Shown here: one piece after another, positions 26,093 to 34,658 of the stretch
How the letters are laid out: each line of letters opens with the position of its first letter
Position numbering within the stretch: position 1 is the first letter of the stretch
From: Photobacterium aquimaris
Lineage (GTDB): Bacteria; Pseudomonadota; Gammaproteobacteria; Enterobacterales; Vibrionaceae
Direction of reading: 5' to 3'
Assembly: GCF_002954455.1 (NCBI RefSeq)
Contig: NZ_MSCC01000002.1
Coordinates: forward strand, 588,475 to 623,459
DNA length: 34,985 nucleotides
The notes under the pieces: model-generated
What the model was told of the DNA's origin: nothing
Seen by the model: the letters and a program-made list of their open reading frames with translations, nothing else
Database searches by the model: none
Translations under genes and position numbers: made by a program

Positions 26093-26281
26093 CTAGCCTA
26101 AATCAGTTAGGACTTCTTTTTCATTAAAGTGAAGACTAATAACATCATTAAAATGCGTATGCTCTGTAATAAAAGGTAAACTAATATCAATCAGTTCGTG
26201 TGGAGTTACTACCAGCCACTGGCCATTGTCGGTAACTTTCCAAACAGTATCTTCTAGTTTGATGTATATTTTGGGCTGCAT
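26093..26281 (-). CDS. stand-alone paralogue of the adhesin N-terminal module
   Basis: A 62-residue protein that aligns without gaps to the first ~60 residues of the 3265-residue adhesin. Both share M-x-P-x-x-YI, E-x-x-x-WK-x-T-x-x-G-x-W, then P-x-x-x-ID-x-S-x-PFI-x-E and ND-x-I. After that it stops. ATG 26281 is preceded by AAGG about 6 bp upstream. A perfect 18-bp palindrome lies at 26328-26345 before the gene. It lies 1.8 kb upstream of the adhesin in the same direction. It may be the residue of a duplicated adhesin start, or a functional small protein that competes for whatever the adhesin N-terminus binds. The alignment is clear; the function is not known. Confidence 0.7.
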   Translation of the reverse strand: MQPKIYIKLEDTVWKVTDNGQWLVVTPHELIDISLPFITEHTHFNDVISLHFNEKEVLTDLG

Positions 26282-26327
26282 CCTTTGCCTTATGTTATAA
26301 AATAGTGATCACGAGTTATAAGTGGTC

Positions 26328-26345
26328 TTATGTTAGCTAACATAA
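26328..26345. promoter_or_regulatory. perfect 18-bp palindrome upstream of the adhesin-module paralogue
   Basis: TTATGTTAGCTAACATAA reads the same on both strands. It lies 47 bp before the ATG at 26281, where an operator would be expected. A half site TTATGTTA recurs at 26290-26297. Confidence 0.5.
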
Positions 26346-26466
26346 ATTAATCTTCAATTGATATTTATAATAATTAATATTTTTAATGATGATCTTGCTT
26401 GTAAGATATGATTAATGTGTATGAGGATTATAAAAATCTTGATTTTAAAAAAGGCAAGATACAATA

Positions 26467-26497
26467 AAAGCTAACCACTATAGCCGTTAGCTTTTTG
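26467..26497. terminator. terminator after the acidic 97-residue gene
   Basis: Stem AAAGCTAAC/GTTAGCTTT with T-rich flanks on both strands, 24 bp past the stop of the 26521-26814 gene. It can work in both directions. Confidence 0.65.
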
Positions 26498-26520
26498 TTG
26501 TGTAGTGTTAATGATCCGGA

Positions 26521-26814
26521 TTAATCATCGAAATCAACAATAAGTTCATCTTCCAAATAATCAATTAAACACCCTAATGCTAGCGCTGAAACAATATAGG
26601 TTGTTATTTCACCGTTTTCTGGCGTTGATTGGTGTAATACATCAAGTACGCTGTGCTCAGGGTTATAAGCTACATTAAATTCTTTAGCTATACTGCAGCT
26701 GTCATTATATTCATCGACAGATAATTCAATTTGACCATTGTATTCACCAATATCGGTATCAAAATTATCAACCAATATTTCGATCATGGTTTCATAGTAA
26801 TGTTGGTAATCCAT
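26521..26814 (-). CDS. acidic 97-residue protein, unknown function
   Basis: A strongly acidic soluble protein (runs such as DNFDTDIGEY and YLEDELIVDFDD) with one hydrophobic helix near residue 75. No family recognised. ATG 26814 follows AGG about 9 bp upstream. It has its own terminator and appears to be a single-gene unit. Confidence 0.65.
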   Translation of the reverse strand: MDYQHYYETMIEILVDNFDTDIGEYNGQIELSVDEYNDSCSIAKEFNVAYNPEHSVLDVLHQSTPENGEITTYIVSALALGCLIDYLEDELIVDFDD

Positions 26815-27201
26815 TGATTCTAACCTGTTATTTTCTAAATATATGCTATCTAGTACGTTAGCATTTATGGCGCTATGTTACCTTATTTCTACGAGACAAA
26901 AAGCCTTAATCTAAAATATTAATTTTTTCATAATGGATGACCTGCTTCCATTGCTGTTACATATCTTACGTAAATTAATAAGCTGTTACATATTGACATT
27001 AGTATAATTAATACTATACATAATAATATATTATATGTGGTTGTATCATATTGATTAATAACACTTCATCAGTGAAACAAAATACTTCATCAGTGAAAAA
27101 AACACTAAATATAAGTTAGTTGTATGGAATATAACTATCAATACTTATGAGGATGCGAGTGTTAGCTTCATTGAAATGAGTGGACATACTTAGGAAATAC
27201 A
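26815..27201. promoter_or_regulatory. chitinase upstream region with two direct repeats
   Basis: A 387-bp region without a gene. ACTTCATCAGTGAAA occurs twice (27063-27077 and 27084-27098), exactly 21 bp apart, two helical turns, so both sites face the same side of DNA. Each contains a small inverted element TTCA...TGAA. They lie ~105-140 bp before the chitinase start, as activator or repressor sites would. The rest is AT-rich with no other clear signal. Confidence 0.45.
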
Positions 27202-30200
27202 GTGAAAAAAATAAATAAAATAACAGCGGCTATATTCAGTGCGATACTGAGTAGCAATGTATACGCTTCTGACGCCAACGTGATTTCTTTTGTTCTGGGA
27301 GAAACAAAAGTTCAAAATGGCGATATGGTTTCTTTTAACGGTGAGTGTTTCATTGCTAAAAATAGCCCTGGTATATGGGAAGCACCAAGTGTTGATTCAT
27401 GGTTTTGGGACACAGCTGAGTGTGCAGGTGAACCAGAGCCGAATCCAGAGCCGAATCCAGAGCCTGAACTAGGTGCTATTATTCCGTTTATTCCGGGTAC
27501 AACTCAAGTTAATAATGGCGATGTTGTGTCATATGACGGTCAGTGCTTTATTGCTAAAAATAACCCGGGTATTTGGGAAGCACCAAGTACTGACTCGTGG
27601 TTTTGGTCACTAACAGAGTGTACTGACGAGCCATCACCTGAACCAGAAGAAACCGAATTATCGATACTTGCACCAACGGCAGGTCAGGTATTAAAAGCAA
27701 ACGAAGCGGTTATTATTCAAGCACGTATTGATGGTGAATTGGCATCAAAAGTTGAGTTTTGGGTTAATAATATCAAGTTGGTTGAAAAAGCAATTGATCA
27801 AAGTAATGTGCTTTATTCGCAAGCTTGGACACCAACGGAAGCGGGTAGTGCTGCAATTAATATCTTTGTGTTTGATAAAAATAACCAAAAAATCGAACAA
27901 CAATCTGTTGCTGTAAACGTAGAAGCTGAAGGTAACGACGATTTTACTGCGCCAGTTGTCGCATTTGTAACACCAACCAACGGTTCAATCATTAAAGAAA
28001 CGGACACTATTTCTATTTCTATTAATGCCTCTGATGTTGATAATGATTTAACCAAAGTGGTTGTTAACGCAAATAACCAACAAATTTGTACCTTTGATGC
28101 TGCAACAACAACAGCATTTGCATGTGATTGGCAACCAACGCAAACAGGTAATATTACTCTGAATGCTATCGCAACTGATGCCCAAGCACTTTCTTCTAGT
28201 GTTAGTTTAGCTATCACAATTGAAGAAGAAACCGTTGAGCCGCCAGTAACGCCACCGGGTGGATTGTGTGAAGAGTTTAATGTTTATCCTGATTGGACGC
28301 GTGGTAATCATGCAACAGGTGGCGATATTATGGTTCATAACAATATTGCTTACTCGGCAGTTTATTGGACCCAAACGATACCGGGTAGTGACGCTTCATG
28401 GGCATTGCACTTAAATTGTGATGGTTCAGAACCAGGTACTGCGCCTGTACTTTCATTGCCAAACCCAATGGATCCTGTTCGTTTAGAAGTGGCGGGTTGG
28501 CCTAACACGTTTGTAGTTGCAAGCCCATCTACAACAGCGCCTGAAACAATGACAATTGCGACAGCGAACAGTGCTGATCTTACAGATGTTAATAAGCTAA
28601 CCGCGGCATTTGTTACTGTTATTGAACAAGCGAATAAAGCGAATACAGCATCGGTTATTATTAGCAGTGATGTGCTTGATAATGCGACGAAAGATAAAGA
28701 TCTATTAACAACGACTATTGCAGTTAAAGAAGCGTTAATTAAGGCGGTTGATAGCACCGGCAGTAAAATTGATGTTGATGCGATTAACGCACTAAGCAAT
28801 GATCTAAAAGGTTGGGCACAAGCACACAACTTGATCGTATCAACTGTTGCACCACAAGCACCATTTGGTTGGTCATTATCAATCGGTGATTTTGCTTTTG
28901 ATACTCACTCTGGTCGTCAGTCAGTGTGGAATGCAGCATCTAATTACAGTGCAGATTTATTGAATAAGCTTGCACTTTATACAGCAGATAGTGCAACCAA
29001 AGCTGATTTTGTGGTCTTTACTAAGTTAAGTGCAACAGCTGCCTTGTCAAATGACCAATGGCACAATGCGCTAGAATACGTTAAGCAAGTAACTGATTTT
29101 GTAAAAACGCCTGCGATGTTAGCAAATATGCCGACAGATCAAGCTGCTAACTACTTTATGGGTAATGCAACCTCAGAGCAGAAAATCCGCAAAGCAGCTT
29201 ACAGTAATATTTTTGCTATTTTATTTGATAAAAACAGCGCTAATTTAACCGCGCAAATTGAATCTTACCAAGCTGCTAAAGTGCCACTGTACTATGTTGG
29301 TAAAGAGCTAGAAAAAGGCTCACTAACCCGTATAGAAGCATTGAACCAACAGCTGACCAGTGCCGCTGATGTAATGGATAATGAAGCATTCCTTTACGAA
29401 ACGCCACAGTCACAATGGATCCCATCTACCGTTTATAAGTGGAATGATTTCCTTGATGGCTTAAATGCAATGCACAATATTGGTGTTGCTGGTAATAAGT
29501 TCTGGTTATTAAATGATGAAGCAGATGATGCAACCAACATTATTTACGCAAAAGTTGCGATTGCAGCATTCTTAGCGCAAAGCATGCAAGAGACTATTCG
29601 TTATAACGCCTGTGATGAGAATAACTGGTCTGAAGTAAAATACGGTGCACCAGCAGATTACCCAATGTCTGCAAGTTGTGGTCAGTTAGGCCAGAAATAT
29701 GCAGATTACGGTGTAAACCCTAATTCAGGCTTAGATTATGCTTATTCTTGTCCTCGTGATAACAAGATGGAAGTGAGCGCGCTCACGCATGCTAAATGGT
29801 ATGGTGCGCCAGCTCCTGTATTTGCAGCACCAGATGCAGTACTTGAAGAGCGTGGCCTATTGGTAAATGGTGCGGTTGGTCGTTGGACAAACAATGGTCA
29901 CTGTAACGATGCGCCAGAAAAAGTAGATACTTCTAAGCAAGTTTGGGAACGTGATACTTGTAAGACTTACGTTGGTCAACAAGCAGGTACGTTTATCTGG
30001 GATGGTAGCAGCCAAGAAAGTGTTGAAGGTTGTGGCTGGTGGGGACGTGGTGTTATTCAAACTACAGGCCGTCAGAACTTCGGTACGCTTAACCATTACT
30101 TAGGTCGTTCACACGTTGATCCTGCGACAATTGGTAAAACTATTGATGGTGTTACCGTTGAAGCACCACCGGCAAACCCACTGTATGCTGATCTTGATTT

Positions 30201-30522
30201 CTGTTCAAATCCAGGCTTAATTTGTAGCTCTGAAGAAAATAAAGAAATTAAGTGGATTGCAGGCTTGTTCTACTGGGTAACATCGGTACAGGCATATTCT
30301 GATGAAGGTGGTCAATATGCTGATTGGAACTACTATAACGAACTGAAAAAGTACGTTGATAGTGGCCTAAAAGGGACTGAGTTTATTGATGATGTGTCAG
30401 GTATTGTAAACCGTGGTTGTCCAGATTCAGTATGTTCGACTGGCGAAGTGCATAATGCCAAAGAGCGCCAAGCTAACTTTAAGCTGGTGTTAGAAAAACT
30501 TGGTCTGAAGCCACAATTATAA
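27202..30522 (+). CDS. secreted GH19-type chitinase with CBM5/12-like modules
   Basis: 1106 residues from GTG 27202 (AGGAA upstream). Residues 1-22 form a signal peptide ending NVYA. Two near-identical CBM5/12-like modules lie at ~26-75 and ~93-142 (GDVVSYDGQCFIAKNNPGIW...WFW), joined by a PEPNPEPNPEPE linker. Ig-like domains cover ~150-245 and ~250-343. A third CBM-like module lies at ~355-405. A long helical region without a recognised family covers ~410-750. The C-terminal ~320 residues look like GH19: AQSMQETIRY with the candidate catalytic Glu 797, and GCGWWGRGVIQTTGRQNFG (943-961), the GRG-x-IQ-x-x-x-x-x-N-(Y/F)-G signature. It would cut chitin or chito-oligosaccharides outside the cell or in the periplasm. 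It resembles the large chitinases/chitodextrinases of Vibrionaceae. It has its own terminator. Confidence 0.85.
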   Translation: MKKINKITAAIFSAILSSNVYASDANVISFVLGETKVQNGDMVSFNGECFIAKNSPGIWEAPSVDSWFWDTAECAGEPEPNPEPNPEPELGAIIPFIPGTTQVNNGDVVSYDGQCFIAKNNPGIWEAPSTDSWFWSLTECTDEPSPEPEETELSILAPTAGQVLKANEAVIIQARIDGELASKVEFWVNNIKLVEKAIDQSNVLYSQAWTPTEAGSAAINIFVFDKNNQKIEQQSVAVNVEAEGNDDFTAPVVAFVTPTNGSIIKETDTISISINASDVDNDLTKVVVNANNQQICTFDAATTTAFACDWQPTQTGNITLNAIATDAQALSSSVSLAITIEEETVEPPVTPPGGLCEEFNVYPDWTRGNHATGGDIMVHNNIAYSAVYWTQTIPGSDASWALHLNCDGSEPGTAPVLSLPNPMDPVRLEVAGWPNTFVVASPSTTAPETMTIATANSADLTDVNKLTAAFVTVIEQANKANTASVIISSDVLDNATKDKDLLTTTIAVKEALIKAVDSTGSKIDVDAINALSNDLKGWAQAHNLIVSTVAPQAPFGWSLSIGDFAFDTHSGRQSVWNAASNYSADLLNKLALYTADSATKADFVVFTKLSATAALSNDQWHNALEYVKQVTDFVKTPAMLANMPTDQAANYFMGNATSEQKIRKAAYSNIFAILFDKNSANLTAQIESYQAAKVPLYYVGKELEKGSLTRIEALNQQLTSAADVMDNEAFLYETPQSQWIPSTVYKWNDFLDGLNAMHNIGVAGNKFWLLNDEADDATNIIYAKVAIAAFLAQSMQETIRYNACDENNWSEVKYGAPADYPMSASCGQLGQKYADYGVNPNSGLDYAYSCPRDNKMEVSALTHAKWYGAPAPVFAAPDAVLEERGLLVNGAVGRWTNNGHCNDAPEKVDTSKQVWERDTCKTYVGQQAGTFIWDGSSQESVEGCGWWGRGVIQTTGRQNFGTLNHYLGRSHVDPATIGKTIDGVTVEAPPANPLYADLDFCSNPGLICSSEENKEIKWIAGLFYWVTSVQAYSDEGGQYADWNYYNELKKYVDSGLKGTEFIDDVSGIVNRGCPDSVCSTGEVHNAKERQANFKLVLEKLGLKPQL

Positions 30523-30580
30523 TGGTTAACAAATAACGTTATTTACACTATCAGTCAGTGAATATTGGCGATAAATAATA

Positions 30581-30614
30581 AAGAACCCTACTGTTGAAGT
30601 AGGGTTCTTTTTTT
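30581..30614. terminator. bidirectional terminator between chitinase and corA
   Basis: Perfect 12-bp stem AAGAACCCTACT/AGTAGGGTTCTT with loop GTTGA, followed on the plus strand by eight T. The minus strand is also T-rich after the stem, so it can serve the convergent corA. Confidence 0.9.
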
Positions 30615-30650
30615 GTAAATAATGTCGTTATAACAATGATTACGTGTAGC

Positions 30651-31601
30651 TTATAGCCACCCCTTACGCTTGAAGAATAGATAAGGTGCGAAACCAGCTA
30701 ATACCATTAGGCATAATGCATAGGGGTAGCCAAGCTCCCAATGAAGTTCAGGCATAAACTTAAAGTTCATACCGTAACTAGATGCAACCAATGTTGGCGG
30801 TAGAAAGACTACTGATACCACTGAGAATATTTTGATAATGCGGTTTTGCTCAATATTAATAAAGCCCATTGCAGCATCCATCAGGAAGTTCACCTTTTGG
30901 AATAAAGACTCATTGTGGGGTAGTAAAGAATCAATATCGCGTAATACCTCACGTGCTTGTTCTAATTCACTCTCTGGTAAACGGGCTTTGCGTACTAAGA
31001 AGCTTAATGCGCGTTGAGTATCCATTAAACATAAACGAATTTTCCAGCCAGCATCTTCTTGCTCAGCTAGGTGTGATAAGGCCTTATCAAAATTTTCACC
31101 TGGCTTACCACGTAAAATAGTTTTGCCAATAGACTCTAATTCGCTATAAATATCTTCAATTACATCAGCAAGTTGCTCTATTTTAGTTTCAAATAAATCT
31201 AAAAGTAGCTCGTAAGCATTACCTTGTTGTAATCGCTGCGTACGTGCCCGCATGCGATAAAGTCGAAATGCTGGTAATTCACGCTCACGCAACGTAAACA
31301 GACGTCCATCACGAATGGTAAAAGCGACGGTGGCATTACTGACATAATCTTCCATATCTTCAGAATAAAAGAAGGAGTGAATATGGAGGCCGTCTTCATC
31401 TTCAAAAAAACGCGCACTGGCTTCAATATCTTCAAGTTCAGGGCGTGTTGCAAGACCTTGTCCTAACTCTTGTTGTACGCGCTCTCGTTCTTCTTGATTG
31501 GGGTCGATGAGATCAACCCATAATGCTGATGAGATAGGTTCTTGGGCGTCTAAATCTAAACGTTGTAAACGTAAATCGTTTAATGTGAATGCATTCAGCA
31601 T
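30651..31601 (-). CDS. corA: CorA-type magnesium/cobalt transporter
   Basis: 316 residues, the usual CorA length. It has an N-terminal alpha/beta cytoplasmic domain, a long helix region (~140-250), and two C-terminal membrane helices. The first helix ends in the signature YGMNF, which forms the ion selectivity filter. The tail is basic (FFKRKGWL). It forms pentamers in the inner membrane that import Mg2+ (also Co2+, Ni2+). ATG 31601 follows GGAG 9 bp upstream. It has a leader of about 300 bp with strong RNA structure and a short ORF. Confidence 0.95.
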   Translation of the reverse strand: MLNAFTLNDLRLQRLDLDAQEPISSALWVDLIDPNQEERERVQQELGQGLATRPELEDIEASARFFEDEDGLHIHSFFYSEDMEDYVSNATVAFTIRDGRLFTLRERELPAFRLYRMRARTQRLQQGNAYELLLDLFETKIEQLADVIEDIYSELESIGKTILRGKPGENFDKALSHLAEQEDAGWKIRLCLMDTQRALSFLVRKARLPESELEQAREVLRDIDSLLPHNESLFQKVNFLMDAAMGFINIEQNRIIKIFSVVSVVFLPPTLVASSYGMNFKFMPELHWELGYPYALCLMVLAGFAPYLFFKRKGWL

Positions 31602-31922
31602 GTCTTATATCTCCACTAATGGCGATGATATAAAGAACACTTAAAAACACGGTTTGAGGCTGATAAAACAGCATCTACCAATGAAAACTGGAATACTAAG
31701 ATTTAAGCAAAAGCAACGAATATAAGGAATAGTGCATGCTGACAGTTAAACATTGTCAACTCACACTTAAAAGCGGTAGAGGACAGATTAACGTGGAAAA
31801 ATCTCATTCCAGTATCGACTGGGTGTGTTCAAAGCGGTGTCCTCTCAAATAAAGGTGTGCGCATGTTACGTCTGACTGTAAAGGGGTTCAAGTTACGCTA
31901 TTGCAACATTAGATTCTCCTTT
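31602..31922 (-). promoter_or_regulatory. long structured corA leader
   Basis: About 320 bp between corA and an upstream TAATAT -10-like hexamer (31932-31927). It holds a perfect 8-bp stem AGAGGACA/TGTCCTCT (31778-31785 with 31838-31845), inside which CCAGT/ACTGG forms a second hairpin. A further TGACA/TGTCA hairpin lies at 31740-31758. An 11-codon ORF covers the first arm of the long stem. A 3-codon ORF (ATG TTG CAA TAG, 31909-31898) with an AAAGGAG Shine-Dalgarno sequence lies at the 5' end. In Salmonella, corA has a leader ORF (corL) coupled to Rho-dependent control; this looks similar in logic. Leader function here is inferred. Confidence 0.5.
31829..31864 (-). CDS. candidate 11-residue leader peptide of corA
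   Basis: ATG 31864 to TGA 31829 encodes MRTPLFERTPL. Two Thr-Pro pairs are suggestive of the Pro codons used for control in other Mg2+ leaders (mgtL). Its codons 7-9 cover the 5' arm of the 8-bp leader stem, so translating ribosomes would open that stem. The Shine-Dalgarno sequence is weak. Confidence 0.3.
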   Translation of the reverse strand: MRTPLFERTPL

Positions 31923-31932
31923 AGGTATATTA

Positions 31933-32236
31933 AGTCAATGACTTATTCATCCTCCATTAAGTTTTATTAACATTATTGTGATCAACTGTTAACTAATTAT
32001 AATGAGAGTTTATTTTTTTGCGTAATCAAATATGAGCTGATGGTTTTTTATATCAACATCACAAATTTATTGTAAGTCACAGTATAGAGCAGGCAATTTA
32101 ACCATTTTGTAAACTGAACACCCAATAATCTCTATTTATATTCGTAAACCGCAGTGGTCTGGTATATCAATTAATCGATAAATGGAAAACTGAAATACAT
32201 GTGCTTGTAGGTATAGATATAGCAGAGGGAGGGGGG
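31933..32236. other. intergenic region between divergent corA and a small gene
   Basis: About 300 bp, AT-rich. The left edge presumably holds the corA promoter on the minus strand; TTGACT at 31939-31934 is a possible -35, but no matching -10 is convincing. I saw no other clear signal up to the Shine-Dalgarno sequence of the gene at 32237. Confidence 0.35.
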
Positions 32237-32515
32237 ATGGACGTTATTTTGGATAACTTTTGGGCAAAATTACTGTTGAATGTGTTATTGAGTCTATTGA
32301 TTGTGATCACTATTGCACCAATATCGATCAAATGTTTCAAGCTAACGAAAACAACATGGAAGGTAATTGGCTTTGTACTTATTGTTATAAGTTTGGCTGT
32401 GAGCACAGTACATTCAGACATTGTATTAGATAACCTTTTGTACGATTCACTGCAATGGGGAATATTTGGTATTGGTTTGTATTTTATTAATGTGAAAAAA
32501 AGCAACATTAAGTGA
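32237..32515 (+). CDS. 92-residue membrane protein, unknown function
   Basis: ATG 32237 is preceded by a very strong purine-rich sequence (GAGGGAGGGGGG). An in-frame GTG at 32201 would add 12 residues but has no Shine-Dalgarno sequence. Three hydrophobic segments (about 10-30, 40-58 and 72-86). No family recognised. Confidence 0.65.
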   Translation: MDVILDNFWAKLLLNVLLSLLIVITIAPISIKCFKLTKTTWKVIGFVLIVISLAVSTVHSDIVLDNLLYDSLQWGIFGIGLYFINVKKSNIK

Positions 32516-32670
32516 CCCTGTAACTAATATTTTGAGTTGCCGCTCTAAGTAAATCATCTTGGTTGCTGTTAATTATTCAGGTTAATCGTGCTTTCAATAG
32601 TTATTACAGTAGTATTTTGCTAGAAAACGCTCATAATCTTGACTTACAATATTTAAAGAAGAAATCACCT

Positions 32671-33045
32671 ATGACTAATTTTCAATACTACTTTCATCAA
32701 CTTCCTTGTTTTAACTGTAATAAAACCACAGTAAGTACTGATCTTGGTTGGTTAACAGCAGCGATGAAAGAAGATGTAGTCGCACAAATAGCGGCGATTA
32801 TTGCGCAGGGCGATGTTAACTCAGAGCTTGTGGTGAACGTGACTTGTACTAAAGATGAAGTCCGTGATTACTTATTGTTAAATTTCTATGGTTACTCAGA
32901 AGAAACACTTGCTGATCAAGTAAAAGCAGAAGATGAGCAAGAAGTCGCACAAGAAATCGCTGAACTATTTGAAGATGGTAGCGATGTTGCTGTTTTTGAG
33001 CACGAAATTGAATTGCAAAGCTGCACTGACTGCAATATTGGTTAA
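32671..33045 (+). CDS. small acidic protein with two CxxC pairs
   Basis: 124 residues from ATG 32671, chosen because AAGAAGAAATCACCT precedes it and the upstream in-frame extension is unlike protein. LPCFNCNK near the N-terminus and SCTDCNIG at the C-terminal end give two Cys-x-x-Cys pairs that could together hold a zinc ion. The middle is rich in Glu, Asp and Val (KAEDEQEVAQEIAELFEDG). Family unknown; it has its own terminator and is presumably cytoplasmic. Confidence 0.7.
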   Translation: MTNFQYYFHQLPCFNCNKTTVSTDLGWLTAAMKEDVVAQIAAIIAQGDVNSELVVNVTCTKDEVRDYLLLNFYGYSEETLADQVKAEDEQEVAQEIAELFEDGSDVAVFEHEIELQSCTDCNIG

Positions 33046-33102
33046 GCATCATTAAACCTAAACATGTGCGTAATACGTAACATGAGGTGCGATTTATTTA
33101 AG

Positions 33103-33137
33103 GCGTTAGCATACTAGAATGTGCTAACGCTTTTTTG
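33103..33137 (+). terminator. terminator after the CxxC protein gene
   Basis: Perfect 9-bp stem GCGTTAGCA/TGCTAACGC (33103-33111 with 33122-33130) followed by six T. Confidence 0.9.
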
Positions 33138-33143
33138 TTTTCA

Positions 33144-33621
33144 GGCAATCTACTATCCACGCGTTGTAGAGCTATTATTTTCGCTGGTGTCTTTAAAAAA
33201 AAGAATGGACACCCATAACTTTATATCTCGCCGCAGCCATTCTCAACAACACATGCCTGTATTCAAATATCGTCATTCCCTACAGTGAATGCCCGCGAGG
33301 GCGATAGGCAATCTACTATCCACGCGTTGTAGAGCTATTGTTTTCGCTGGTGTCTTTAATGCTCAAACACGGGCTGAATAGATCACGGATAGACCTCATG
33401 AAAATTATGGCTGTCCCATGTTTTAATGTTTTCATACTCAACAACACATGCCGTGTCCAAATTCCGTCATTCCCTACAGTGAATGCCCGCGAGGGCGATA
33501 GGGAATCTACTATCCACGGGTTGTAGAGCTATTGTTTTCGCTGGTGTCTTTAATGCTTAAACATGGGCTGAATAGATCACGGATAGACCTCATGAAAATT
33601 ATGGCTGTCCCATGTTTCCGC
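33144..33621. repeat. REP-like repeat array, three copies
   Basis: GCAATCTACTATCCACGCG followed by TTGTAGAGCTATT starts near 33144, 33307 and 33501 (third copy GGGAATC, CACGGG). The second and third units share about 115 bp, ending in TTATGGCTGTCCCATG. The second unit is 194 bp; the first is shorter and diverged. Between units sits a palindromic element (33271-33313 and 33465-33507): ATTCCCTA and TAGGGAAT arms around GCCCGCGAGGGC, a typical REP hairpin. No gene in this array. The end word matches the terminal repeat of the transposase remnant at 24684-24889. Confidence 0.75.
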
Positions 33622-33836
33622 CATCACTTCTTTATTTTCAAAAATGCAACCAACAGCATGATACTTATAGCTTAAATATACTATTATCGAAGAAATAATG
33701 GGCATCAATAATTTCGCCTAGATACTGCCATTTCCAATAAAGAATGATAGTGAGGACGATAGGAATTAACTTACGTGTGCTGATTTTTTAAAGTAAAGAT
33801 CTGACTATTCTATGTTTCTAGGCATAAGGAGTAAAA

Positions 33837-34658
33837 TTGGAATTTATTCAAAATCAAATACTGGGTGGAACGTCAATAGATCGGCAAGGTGAAAAACTAA
33901 CCTACGAGTTTCTAAATGATTTCTGTAACACTTTCAAAGGGAAACGTATGCCTCTAAATCAACAACATGATTTAGGTCTAAAGACAATTGGTTATGCAGA
34001 GAACTTAAGGTTAGAAAAGTTCGGAAACAGTGATAAAGAGTGGAGTCTTGTTGGAGACTTATTTGTTGATCGAGACAATTTAGAAATAGCTGTCGGTGGT
34101 TTTAGCATTTCTGGTGTTGAAGAAATTAAGTCTGAAAATAACCCTGATTTCTTACTCTATATTCCTTTCCCCCATTATAATGATGCGGAGTTATTAGAGT
34201 CATTATCCGAATCTAACAAAATCAACTTGGGCAAATGGATTAAGAAAAACAATACACCTGAATCTTGGGCTATTTTTACAGCAGCTGTTGCCTTTGCTTT
34301 AACTCCGGTGTGGGATGATTTTTATAAAACAGTTATTGCGCCAAAAATCAAAAAATTTGTATCAGAAGAGCTTCCGAAACTAGCGAAAAAAGACGTAGGG
34401 CTACATCATGCTCAAATTGTTGACTATCGTGGGTGTGAAATTGAAATTCGTTTTATAGGCGAATGGGGGAGAGAAAATGAGTGCTATTCATTAAGTATAA
34501 TGAGAAATGCTATTAGCATGGTAAAGCACGAGCTTGATGCCACTTTTTCCACTTCAGATCCTATATCTCGTATTGTTCTTTGTTACAACAAAGATAGTAA
34601 GTCTTATTTTGTTCATCGTATAGAAAAGGATAGTGGCAATGTCGAGCATTATGCCTAA
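33837..34658 (+). CDS. 273-residue protein, unknown function
   Basis: TTG start at 33837, supported by AAGGAG 5 bp upstream; no in-frame ATG with a Shine-Dalgarno sequence exists nearby. Near residues 35-70 the pattern MPLNQQHDLGLKTIGYAE followed by SLVGDLFVD weakly recalls the PLLxxHD...IG core of HK97-type prohead proteases (family S78), but the rest does not fit. Residues ~140-170 form a mildly hydrophobic/amphipathic segment (SWAIFTAAVAFALTPVWDDF). The C-terminal 80 residues are alpha/beta with no recognised motif. It follows the REP-like array and precedes a broken regulator gene, so it may be horizontally acquired. Function unknown. Confidence 0.65.
   Translation: MEFIQNQILGGTSIDRQGEKLTYEFLNDFCNTFKGKRMPLNQQHDLGLKTIGYAENLRLEKFGNSDKEWSLVGDLFVDRDNLEIAVGGFSISGVEEIKSENNPDFLLYIPFPHYNDAELLESLSESNKINLGKWIKKNNTPESWAIFTAAVAFALTPVWDDFYKTVIAPKIKKFVSEELPKLAKKDVGLHHAQIVDYRGCEIEIRFIGEWGRENECYSLSIMRNAISMVKHELDATFSTSDPISRIVLCYNKDSKSYFVHRIEKDSGNVEHYA

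Noticed and set aside
28362..28829. A 155-codon minus-strand open frame in the chitinase gene
   Set aside because: A shadow of the real frame, Ala/Ser/Val-rich from reading Ala/Thr/Asp codons backwards, with no Shine-Dalgarno sequence.
31602..31922. M-box (ykoK) magnesium riboswitch in front of corA
   Set aside because: I could not recognise the conserved M-box core; the stems seen here do not match it by eye, so only a generic structured leader is claimed.
33144..33621. Possible CRISPR array
   Set aside because: Units are 163-194 bp apart and share long stretches; there are no short uniform repeats with unique 30-40 bp spacers, and no cas genes.
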